Positions 1 to 7,340 of a stretch of DNA of 64,000 nucleotides are shown here, piece by piece. This DNA is from Streptomyces canus (lineage in GTDB: Bacteria > Actinomycetota > Actinomycetes > Streptomycetales > Streptomycetaceae), in NCBI RefSeq assembly GCF_030815415.1, contig NZ_JAUSWW010000002.1, positions 62,001 through 126,000 on the forward strand, read 5' to 3'. The translations under genes were made by a program, and so were the position numbers. The notes below the pieces were generated by a model. The model searched no databases. It saw nothing but the letters and a program-made list of their open reading frames with translations, and had not been told where the DNA came from. Position 1 is the first letter of the stretch; each line of letters opens with the position of its first letter.

Positions 1-721
1 CCAGCAGATGGGGTGCGAAGGACAGCATGTCCGCATCAGGTTCCGCCTCCAGCAGATCCGCTAAACGCGTGCACCCGACCAGAGCCCGGGCGGAACTGCG
101 GTGCTCACGCAGGGCCCGGACCGCGGCACTCGTGACCTGTCCCGCCACGGCACCCACAGTGCCCGGCAGCAGGAGTGCCTGGGCAACGTCACTGAGCGCG
201 GACTGAAGCTGCCCGGGGAGCGCGAGGGCATTGCTGAAGCGTGCGAAGGAAGAGCCGGTACGGCGCAGGTACTCCTCCAGGGACTCCCCCGGATGGTTGC
301 GGTCCCAGTAGCGGCACAGCGCCAGGTCAAAAGCCGGCATGGGCCGGCCAAGGGCGGCCACAGCCAGTCTCAGGGACAGCACGATCCGCTCGAAGTCCCA
401 CCCCACGGACCGCGCGAGATCGATACGCACCGGGATGACCCGTGCACCGGCAGGAAACGGCTCCCACTGGGCCGGGCGGTGAGTGCCGTCGGCCAGTACC
501 GCTTCGATTTTGCGGGAGAGCGTGGTTTTCCCGATGCCTCCGACGCCGTGGAACATCAGTACGTTGCGCCGGGGGCACTCAACGTTCTCCACATCGAAAC
601 CCGCAGCGGAAATCTCTTGGAGATGCTCTGCTAATGCAGTCATGACGGTCCGCCACTGCGTCTGCCGGTTGGTAAAAGCCTCAGCTGCGGCGACGCCGAC
701 ATCGTTCGACCCGAACACCAT
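1..721 (-). CDS. P-loop NTPase (STAND-like), 3' end outside window
   Basis: The minus strand reads open from about 721 to the left edge, giving about 240 N-terminal residues of a longer protein. A clear Walker A, GVGGIGKTT, lies about 50 residues in, after an N-terminal segment beginning MVFGSNDVGV. This is typical of Streptomyces ATP/GTP-binding STAND proteins, which usually continue into TPR repeats, but those would be off the window. The ATG at 721 is chosen by family resemblance; an in-frame ATG at 781 would add 20 residues, and neither has a strong ribosome-binding site. One TTA codon (in MTALAEH, just before the P-loop) could make translation depend on the bldA tRNA. The specific role is unknown; signalling or defence NTPase is a family-level inference. 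Confidence 0.7.
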   Translation of the reverse strand, partial: MVFGSNDVGVAAAEAFTNRQTQWRTVMTALAEHLQEISAAGFDVENVECPRRNVLMFHGVGGIGKTTLSRKIEAVLADGTHRPAQWEPFPAGARVIPVRIDLARSVGWDFERIVLSLRLAVAALGRPMPAFDLALCRYWDRNHPGESLEEYLRRTGSSFARFSNALALPGQLQSALSDVAQALLLPGTVGAVAGQVTSAAVRALREHRSSARALVGCTRLADLLEAEPDADMLSFAPHLL

Positions 722-891
722 GCGAAGATCCCGTACCACGCGGCCCCCCGGCTCCTGGTGGATCACCGGTTCACGGTGCATTCGTCGTGCCGGTGACCAG
801 TCGTGACCCTATGCTCTCGTGTAGGCGGCCGTTGTTGTAGACCGCGTACCCGGAACAAGCGCGCGTTCCATCCCCTCGAAGGAGGTTCTTC

Positions 892-1188
892 ATGCCCAAT
901 ACCTCACCCTCGGCAGACGCTCCTCCTGCACAGGATGACGCCGCACCACACCGCTTAGGCTATGTCCATGCTCTGGAACGAGTGCAGATAGTGGCCTCCT
1001 GGTACACCCGTCAGATCAGCCAGGAACGAGAGGCGGCCTCCCCGGACCAGGACCGCATCGACGAACTCGTGGCTGGTCTGCGCCAGTGCATCACCGATCA
1101 GCGATCACTGCCGTCGGCGGATCCGGCGTCGGTGGCACGAATTTCGGCCGACTACGCGGCCCTCTACCGGGATCTCGGCAGCCGATGA
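892..1188 (+). CDS. Small hypothetical protein, 98 aa
   Basis: A 98-residue soluble protein with a good ribosome-binding site (GAAGGAGG, 7 bases before the ATG). It is divergent from the partial NTPase and convergent with the zeta-toxin-like gene. The N-terminal 20 residues are Pro/Ala/Asp rich and probably disordered. The rest looks helical and acidic, with one Cys. It carries an in-frame TTA leucine codon at 955-957, a hint of bldA control. I do not recognise a family. Confidence 0.6.
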   Translation: MPNTSPSADAPPAQDDAAPHRLGYVHALERVQIVASWYTRQISQEREAASPDQDRIDELVAGLRQCITDQRSLPSADPASVARISADYAALYRDLGSR

Positions 1189-1213
1189 CCGCACAACTGC
1201 ACCGGAACGGGAT

Positions 1214-2140
1214 TCAGTCGATCGGCCTCGAGCCTTTCGGCAGCATCGGCCGGGCCAGTTCGTAGCTCTCCGCGATCTCATCCCTGTGAGCGGGCAGTTC
1301 ACTCCACAGCCATTCCTGGATCTTCACGAACTCGATGGCCTCGTCCGTCGTGTAGAGACGGTTCCTCTCTTCCAGAAGGGCCTCAACCGCGGACTGCTGG
1401 TAACGGCGCCGGGGACTCCACAAGGGGTATCCCCCTCGGTTTACCACCATGATCGGGCCGACCACGGCGGCGGCTTCGGCCAGGCGAAGAGTTTCTGCCA
1501 CCGCCGCGAAGCACCGGTGGTGGCCCTCGCGGGTGGTGAACCGGGCGGGCATATCGGGCGTCCGGGTCTCGGCGAAGCGGACGGTGACCCCCTGGAAGCT
1601 GTCGGCTGCCCGTACGGCCATGGGCACCAATTTGACCTCGTACCCCAGAGCGTGGAAAGCGGCGGCGCTGCGGAAGAACTCCTCAGGCTCGCCCGGCGCG
1701 ATCTCGATCACCGCATGCGCCCGATGCTGCGCGACGAACCGTTTGACCATCCGCTGCCACGCCTTGAGATCCCTGCGGATACGGGCTCCCGCCGTACGGG
1801 AGTTGTGCCGCATCAGCGCCTCGTACCAGGGATGGAACTGCTTGAGGTCGTCCGTGCAGATCCGCACCGCCTCGCGCACCTCCTGCGCGTCCATGATCCG
1901 CAGTGTGATGGTGGTCTTTCCCGCACCGGGCTGGCCCATGATGTAGAGCGCCACAGGGCGTACCTGGGAAACGGGTTCTCCCAGCAGCAGACCGACGATC
2001 TGCTCGTGGAAGATCTGGTCCAGCTGCTGCCTGGGCAGCCGCACCGTCGGGCACCTGCAGTCCGCCTCGCACCCCGACACGGTGAAGTCAGCGGACACGA
2101 TGCCCGCCCCGAACATCCCGTCTCCCCGGCGGTCGTTCAC
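1214..2140 (-). CDS. Zeta-toxin-like P-loop kinase
   Basis: A 308-residue protein with a Walker A motif, GQPGAGKTT, at residues 69-77. It is followed by CTDDLKQFHPWYEAL, matching the zeta-toxin layout in which an acidic residue near the strand after the P-loop contacts substrate, and then by EIAPGEPEEF. Zeta toxins phosphorylate UDP-N-acetylglucosamine or related small molecules; many chromosomal homologues are housekeeping or defence kinases, so toxicity is inference. The GTG at 2140 is preferred because AGGAGG precedes it and it overlaps the stop of the upstream gene as GTGA, so the two are translationally coupled. A conventional small epsilon antitoxin is not visible. Confidence 0.75.
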   Translation of the reverse strand: MNDRRGDGMFGAGIVSADFTVSGCEADCRCPTVRLPRQQLDQIFHEQIVGLLLGEPVSQVRPVALYIMGQPGAGKTTITLRIMDAQEVREAVRICTDDLKQFHPWYEALMRHNSRTAGARIRRDLKAWQRMVKRFVAQHRAHAVIEIAPGEPEEFFRSAAAFHALGYEVKLVPMAVRAADSFQGVTVRFAETRTPDMPARFTTREGHHRCFAAVAETLRLAEAAAVVGPIMVVNRGGYPLWSPRRRYQQSAVEALLEERNRLYTTDEAIEFVKIQEWLWSELPAHRDEIAESYELARPMLPKGSRPID

Positions 2141-2844
2141 CAGTTCCTCCTGCCGATCCCGTCGTGCCGCCTCAGAATCAGGGCGAGCGCAATCCCATCC
2201 AGAACCAGCGCAACCGTGTAACCCCATTGCCGTCGGCGGGAGGCGCCGCCCTCAGCAAGATCCATCAGCTCGCCGGCGAACTCCTCGGCGTACCGCGCAC
2301 GTTCGCTCAGCGGAAGAGGAGCGACAGCGACGTTGAGGAGCCTGCGCGCGAAGGTCGGCGCCTTCTTCTTCGGTTCCACGGGGAGCGGTTCGCTGCGCAG
2401 GGCGAAGTGATAGTTGATCTGCTCGATCTTGCGCGACGGTGCACCCGTGGCGCTGAGCCGGCGTACGCAGGCAGTCCTGGAGCTGAAGTCCAGCACGCAT
2501 TCCATTCGCAAGGCACGCGGCTCCTCGCCCGGGGACATCTGCTCCGCCTCCTCCCCCACACGGATGTCGAGCGTGTATTCGTAATGAAGAACCCGCGGCT
2601 CCAAGCCGGAGAACCGCGGGCCTACTTCGGCGATCGGAGGACTCGGAGGACTCTCCATCAGCAGGGAGTTCTCGCCCAGGCTCGCGAGCACCGTGATGAC
2701 CAGGTAAGCGCAGTTGTGTGCGTGCCGGTCGAAGTCGGCGGAGCTCTTGATCCACTCCTCGGCCTCGGCGGAGACCGTGACACGCCATGGTGCATTCACA
2801 GCGGACACCGTACACCACACACGCATGGCTTTCAGAACCCACAT
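2137..2844 (-). CDS. Hypothetical protein coupled to the zeta-like kinase
   Basis: A 235-residue protein whose stop overlaps the start of the zeta-like kinase, so they form one operon. The segment NAPWRVTVSAEAEEWIKS near the N-terminus vaguely recalls RelE/HigB (Gp49-like) toxins, but the protein is too long and the similarity too weak to name it. The middle is acidic. A C-terminal basic region is followed by one hydrophobic helix (WGYTVALVLDGIALALIL, about residues 211-228), possibly a membrane anchor. The start is uncertain: ATG at 2844, ATG at 2826 or GTG at 2799, none with a strong ribosome-binding site. It could be the partner or regulator of the kinase; I do not recognise it with confidence. 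Confidence 0.55.
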   Translation of the reverse strand: MWVLKAMRVWCTVSAVNAPWRVTVSAEAEEWIKSSADFDRHAHNCAYLVITVLASLGENSLLMESPPSPPIAEVGPRFSGLEPRVLHYEYTLDIRVGEEAEQMSPGEEPRALRMECVLDFSSRTACVRRLSATGAPSRKIEQINYHFALRSEPLPVEPKKKAPTFARRLLNVAVAPLPLSERARYAEEFAGELMDLAEGGASRRRQWGYTVALVLDGIALALILRRHDGIGRRNW

Positions 2845-3312
2845 GTTGTATTCCGACTACAGTGAGCGCACGACGTGAACCATCCATGTCACCACGGCGC
2901 CTGACGCCCTCTTACCCCCCACTCGCAGCACGCACAGCTGTCCCTGCCGACCGGTCATCGTTCACGCCGACCAGGTGAACAGATGCCCGACTCCGACCGG
3001 CGCACTGCACATCTGCGCCCTTCCTCATCTACGGGCCGCACCGGGCCCGCAGACCGCGCAGTACCCACCTCCGGCAGAACAGAAGGCCGACAGGACATCA
3101 CCCTCCCAAGGAAGGCGCCGAGTTGACCTGCTTCCTGCAGGAGGCAGGCTGGCGACTCACGGCGCGGTCACCATAGGAAGCGCAATAGGCCGGATTGGGG
3201 CGGGAATTGCCCGTGAGGCCCTTAAGATGATGATCTCCTCGCGGTTCCCTTGTGGCGCCGTTGCCTGGTGGTGCAGCGAGGGTGCAGCACGGTGCGAACC
3301 GCCAGGAGTGTC
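2845..3312. other. Intergenic region, no gene seen
   Basis: About 470 bases between a minus-strand operon and a plus-strand pseudogene. Reading frames here have no coherent coding pattern. It should hold the promoter of the zeta operon on the left, but I see no strong dyad or repeat. Confidence 0.5.
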
Positions 3313-3713
3313 ATGCAACTCAGCCGCGTCCGGGTCAAGAACTTCCGCAACTTCGAGGACTTGACGATCGATCCGTTCCCCTCCCCTGCAGTCATCGTCG
3401 GGGAGAACGGAGTGGGCAAGAGCAACCTGCTGGCCGCACTGCGCCTCGTGCTGGATCCCGATCTGCTCGACCGTCACCGTGTACATGAGTACCGACGACA
3501 TCCGCGACGGCGGGCCCAGCCTCGCCCAGGGGTCGAGGTGCGTGTGGAGATCGAACTGTGGCCGTCCCGGCCACCCGCGTCGTCGACAGCGCGGGCTTCT
3601 TCCACGCCGGCCGCGATCCTCAAGCCGTTGACGATCAACTGCTGTACGACCGGCTGCTGAACGAGTTCCCCACGTGGCTGACCGACGCCCGCGCTGCCGG
3701 AGTCATTCCATGA
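3313..3713 (+). pseudogene. Decayed RecF/OLD-type ATPase N-terminus
   Basis: From an ATG with a nearby AGGAG, the frame reads MQLSRVRVKNFRNFEDL and then VGENGVGKSNLLAALRL. This is the N-terminal strand and Walker A of SMC/RecF/OLD-like ATPases that act in DNA repair or phage defence. After LDPDL the frame breaks: the expected DDIRDGGPSLAQG appears in another frame, then EVRVEIEL returns in the first, so at least two shifts have occurred. A third frame then reads about 40 residues to a stop at 3713. Full-length relatives exceed 500 residues, so this is a truncated, frameshifted remnant. Confidence 0.65.
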
Positions 3714-4108
3714 CGCTCCTCGGCTCAAGGCCTCCAGATTCCGGCGGATCAGCCGTGTCGAGGGACCGAAGGGACTGGCATCTCGGATGGGTGTAGCCCC
3801 ACGACCGTGTTGGAGGATGCGACGGAGTGGGCGACGAGGATGAGGTCTGTCCAAGGTGCTCGCGGCCTGATCAACTCACCGCGGTGTGGCAGCCGCCAGC
3901 AGAACCGGGTGGTCGGGGGCACTGCGCTGGTGTGGGGGTCAGCTGGCAGTGGGTGACAGTTCGCCCGAGGCGGGGGACATTTCTGAGGTCTGGCCAGCTG
4001 CGGTCGCTTCCGCTGTCTCGGCGAGGACGTCGCGTCGGACGCCCTCAGGTGCGGCGGCGGGCAGGGCAACCCTGTGGGTGGGTGGTGAGTCTTCTGAGCG
4101 GTCACGTT
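3714..4108. other. Intergenic region, no gene seen
   Basis: About 395 bases between the ATPase remnant and the lipoprotein gene. No frame gives a recognisable protein and I see no strong hairpin. It presumably includes the lipoprotein promoter and more decayed sequence. Confidence 0.45.
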
Positions 4109-5206
4109 GTGATCGGAGCCACGAGGAGAGACATCATCAACGCCATACGCAAGACCCTGACTGCCACCGCCGTCGTCGGTGCCGTTCTCGCGGGTTCCGC
4201 CGCCTGTGGAACGGTGGAGCAGCTGTCTGCCGGCAGGAAGCTCGAGCAGGCCTTCGAGAAGCTCGGCAAGAAGAACACGCTCTCCTTCGAGGTCGACATG
4301 AACACCGACGCCGCGTCCTTGAGGGCGCTGGACGCCGCGTCCGACCCCGAACCCGGGGAGGAGATCCCGGACGAGGTTGCCGAGTTGCTCAGCAACGCGA
4401 AGATCACCGTGACCGTGCAGTCGAGGAAGGCGCTCGACAAGTCCGGCGAGAAGGACCTCGTCGGCACGGCCGTGAAGGTCGGCACCGCGGACGGCGACCT
4501 TGTCGAGTACCGGGTGATCGGCGACTACACCTACCTCCGTGCCGACACGGACGTCCTGGGCAAGACGATGGGCAGCCCCCTGCCGGACGCCGACGAACTG
4601 CCCCCGGAGGCCGGGGCGATGAAGGACGTCCTTGAGGGCAAGTGGGTCAAGTTCAACACCGAGGAGATGGACAAGGCCGCCGCCGAGGGTCAGGAAGCCG
4701 AGGGTGGTCCCGCGCCGTCCCTCAGCGCCAAGACGCAGAAGAAGCTCGTCAAGGCCCTCCGTGAAGTCATCGCCCGTGAGGTGGAGTTCAAGACGACCGG
4801 TGACAGGGGCGATACCGAGCACGTCACCGCCACGGCCCCCTTCCGCACGCTGGTCACCAAACTGTTCGGCGAGATCCGCCCCCTGGTGAAGAACCTGCCG
4901 ACGGGCATGGAGCTGCCGACGGACAAGGACCTGAAGGACGCTCCCAACGCCAAGGTGACAGCCGACTTCACACTCAAGAACGGCGAGCTGGCCCAGGTGG
5001 ACCTCGACCTCGCCAAGCTGGCCGAGAACGCCAAGGTGAAGAAGCTCGGCCTGACATTGCGGATGCGCGAGGGCACCAAGCCCACCGCTCCGGCCGGAGC
5101 CACAACGCTCGACCTCGCCGACCTCATGAACGGCTTCCTCGGCGGTCCGGCGATGACCGATACCGAGCTCGAAACGAGCGATCTCGCCGACGAGGGCGCC
5201 CTGTAA
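4109..5206 (+). CDS. Secreted lipoprotein, start codon unusual
   Basis: A protein of about 365 residues with a lipoprotein signal: basic NAIRKTL, hydrophobic TATAVVGAVLAG, then SAAC, a slightly off-consensus lipobox with Cys as the lipidated residue. The rest is charged and repeats short acidic/lysine motifs, as in LppX/LprG-like or other Streptomyces substrate-binding or envelope lipoproteins; the exact role is unknown. The start is odd. GAGGAG at 4123-4128 sits ideally before ATC-ATC at 4133-4138, not before an ATG. The nearest in-frame conventional start is GTG at 4109, upstream of that Shine-Dalgarno. Either the ATG was lost by mutation, AUC is used, or the GTG serves. A hairpin follows the gene. 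Confidence 0.75.
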   Translation: MIGATRRDIINAIRKTLTATAVVGAVLAGSAACGTVEQLSAGRKLEQAFEKLGKKNTLSFEVDMNTDAASLRALDAASDPEPGEEIPDEVAELLSNAKITVTVQSRKALDKSGEKDLVGTAVKVGTADGDLVEYRVIGDYTYLRADTDVLGKTMGSPLPDADELPPEAGAMKDVLEGKWVKFNTEEMDKAAAEGQEAEGGPAPSLSAKTQKKLVKALREVIAREVEFKTTGDRGDTEHVTATAPFRTLVTKLFGEIRPLVKNLPTGMELPTDKDLKDAPNAKVTADFTLKNGELAQVDLDLAKLAENAKVKKLGLTLRMREGTKPTAPAGATTLDLADLMNGFLGGPAMTDTELETSDLADEGAL

Positions 5207-5237
5207 AGCCGAGTTCCGATCACGCGTGAAACGCGGC

Positions 5238-5277
5238 GGCCCGTCCTTTTCCGTCCCCCGTGACGGAAAGGACGGCC
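5238..5277 (+). terminator. Hairpin terminator after lipoprotein gene
   Basis: GGCCCGTCCTTTTCCGTC pairs with GACGGAAAGGACGGCC across a short loop with one bulged T. It lies 32 bases after the lipoprotein stop and also faces the minus-strand remnant that ends at 5303. Confidence 0.65.
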
Positions 5278-5302
5278 CCGGCCTCTTGCGCCGGACGCCC
5301 CG

Positions 5303-5575
5303 TCAGTACAGCTTGTTGACCGCCGTGGTCGTGGTCTTCTTGAAGGCGGTCACGGGAGCGCCCTTGAAGTCGCCCATCTGTCCCCACTGCAGGACGGTGA
5401 CGGTCCTGCCGTCCCGCCCGACCGACAGCAGGTCGACGTCGTTCGCGCCCCAGGATGTCTCGGTGTGCAGGCCACGGACGTGGGCGCCCTCCTCGACCTT
5501 CAGCTTGCCGTAGTCCCGGCTCTCGGCCTCGACGTCGGGCGAGGCCTTCTCGCATCGCGAGAACCGGTACCGGCC
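5303..5575 (-). pseudogene. C-terminal remnant of an exported protein gene
   Basis: About 90 residues are coherent, from roughly YRFSRCEKASPD to the end KKTTTTAVNKLY, including TVTVLQWGQMGDF. This resembles the C-terminal end of secreted or lipoprotein-type Streptomyces proteins. No signal peptide or plausible N-terminal portion precedes it; sequence upstream of about 5575 loses coding character. I read it as a truncated remnant sharing the hairpin at 5238-5277. Confidence 0.5.
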
Positions 5576-5894
5576 AGAGAGGTGACCGGCTGGCTTTCGA
5601 CATCGCGTCGATCTGCACTGGCTGCGCGAGGTCTTGGGGCATGGCTGACAGTTCGTCATCAGGTGGCGCTAGACGTACTGGCGTGCGTCTCAGGAGATGC
5701 TTGACCGGAGTCTTTTCCAACCTCAGGTCGTGCGTGACGCAGGACCAGGACGGCCTAAAAGGGCGACGAGCCACTCTCGCACATCCTGGACAACATCCCG
5801 GTCCTTTCGGGCAACGCCGCCAGCGGCAGCTGATCTGCCGACACGCACAGCGGGCCGCCGAATTCTCGGCAGCCCGCTGGCTTACCTTCTCCCC
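5576..5894. other. Intergenic region with imperfect dyad
   Basis: About 320 bases of non-coding sequence. The only structure seen is an imperfect dyad at 5851-5876 (CGGGCCGCCGA, loop ATTC, TCGGCAGCCCG). It ends 18 bases before the LCP start and could be an operator or a hairpin in the leader. Confidence 0.4.
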
Positions 5895-6953
5895 ATGGAG
5901 AAAAGCCCCCCTTCTTCCTGCTCCACATCCCCCCGCCCCCGGAAATGGCTTCGCCGTTCGATGATTCCGGGAGTCGTCATGCTGGTCACCGGATCGGTGC
6001 TCGGCATCTCCGCGTTCCAGGCGCCCTCACGAGCGCCGCACGCGATGAATATCCTGCTGATGGGAACCGACGGTCGCGACACCATCAGCCCCGAGGAAAA
6101 AGAGAGATTCCACGCGGGCGGTGTCGCCTGCGACTGCACGGACGTCATGATGCTCGTCCACGTGTCGGCACTCCGGGACCGGATCAGCATCGTCAGCCTG
6201 CCGCGGGATTCCCTCGCCGACATTCCCGAGTATCGCGACGATTCCTCCGGACAGGAGTTCCCGGCGCGTCCGGCGAAACTCAACAACGCGTTCGCGGAGG
6301 GCGGTGCCCCCCTCACCGTACGCACCGTCGAGGCCATGACGCATGTGAACATCGACCGCTATCTGCAGGTCGATTTCCGGCGCTTCATGGACGCCGTCGA
6401 CGCGATCGGCGGGGTCGAGGTGTGCACCGCGCGGCCTCTGAAGGATTCCGCCACCAAGCTCGACCTCCCGCCCGGGAAGCACCGGCTGGGCGGCGGACAG
6501 GCGTTGCAGTACGTCCGCTCGCGGCACGTCGACGGCAGCGCCGACCTCGGCAGGATCCAGCGCCAGCAACGGTTCCTGGTGTCGGTGATGCGCGAGCTGA
6601 AGCACCTGACCAGCGATCCGGTGGCGATGGCGCGCGTGGCCCACGCGCTGCTCGATTCCGCGCAGGCGGACCCCGGCTTCGGTGTCGGGGAACTGGTGGA
6701 CCTGGCGTCGTCGCTGAGCCGGATCCCCCTGTCGTCGACGGAGTTCACCACGGTGCCGGTCGCCGGGTTCAACCCGCTCATCGCGGGCGTCGGTTCGACG
6801 CTGCGCTGGGACGACAAGAAGGTGGACCAGGAGTTCGGGAAGCTGCGCGACGACCGTCCGCTGATCCCTCGTGGACAGTCGCCCCGGCCGGACGACCCGC
6901 CCCGGTTCAGCGGCTACGCCCCCGTCCGGGGGAGCTCACTGGCGTGCTCGTGA
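5895..6953 (+). CDS. LytR-CpsA-Psr (LCP) family protein
   Basis: A 352-residue protein with a short basic cytoplasmic tail, one membrane helix (MIPGVVMLVTGSVLGIS, about residues 20-37) and an extracytoplasmic LCP domain. Family landmarks include NILLMGTDGRD, DVMMLVHVS, ISIVSLPRDSL with its phosphate-binding Arg, and LQYVRSRH followed by LGRIQRQQRFL. LCP enzymes transfer undecaprenyl-phosphate-linked glycopolymers to peptidoglycan, so it likely acts in cell-wall assembly. The ATG at 5895 has no clear Shine-Dalgarno (pyrimidine run before it), so the mRNA may be leaderless. It is not obviously linked to the biosynthetic clusters. Confidence 0.85.
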   Translation: MEKSPPSSCSTSPRPRKWLRRSMIPGVVMLVTGSVLGISAFQAPSRAPHAMNILLMGTDGRDTISPEEKERFHAGGVACDCTDVMMLVHVSALRDRISIVSLPRDSLADIPEYRDDSSGQEFPARPAKLNNAFAEGGAPLTVRTVEAMTHVNIDRYLQVDFRRFMDAVDAIGGVEVCTARPLKDSATKLDLPPGKHRLGGGQALQYVRSRHVDGSADLGRIQRQQRFLVSVMRELKHLTSDPVAMARVAHALLDSAQADPGFGVGELVDLASSLSRIPLSSTEFTTVPVAGFNPLIAGVGSTLRWDDKKVDQEFGKLRDDRPLIPRGQSPRPDDPPRFSGYAPVRGSSLACS

Positions 6954-6980
6954 CGGGCGTTCTCCCTCGCACGCTGGGCC

Positions 6981-7135
6981 AAACGGGGCACAACCCGCAA
7001 CCACGCCGACGACGAGATCAACGACGCCGTCGACGCCGCCTACCGCACGAAATCCGGCCGGTACGCCGTCAACATCATCAAGGCCATCACCAGCCCCGAG
7101 GCGAGCTCAACGACCATGCGGCTCGTGCCCCGTTC
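6981..7135 (+). pseudogene. DUF2255-like C-terminal remnant
   Basis: One frame reads NHADDEINDAVDAAYRTK, then SGRYAVN, then TMRLVPR. This matches the tail of small actinobacterial DUF2255 proteins (VNDAIDAAYR...LRLVPR). The N-terminal half is missing, and the frame runs on through unrelated sequence to a stop near 7252. It is a decayed fragment; the assignment rests on memory of the family. Confidence 0.45.
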
Positions 7136-7340
7136 CGAGGGGACCAGGTCGAAGAACAGCTCGAAGGTGGTCACGCGGCTGCTCGTCAGCGCGGTACACA
7201 CTCCAGTCGCCGGGCCGCCTCGCGACGGTCCGGACTGCTCGTTCTCCAACTAGGCGTTACGTCTTCGCGCTCACTCAGATCACCGAGTACATGGCCCACG
7301 AGCACACAAGAACGGCGCCCCGATCCCCCGAGGCACACCC

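Noticed and set aside
1286..2221. A 311-residue plus-strand frame opposite the zeta-like gene
   Set aside because: No recognisable motif; the opposite frame has a P-loop and operon coupling.
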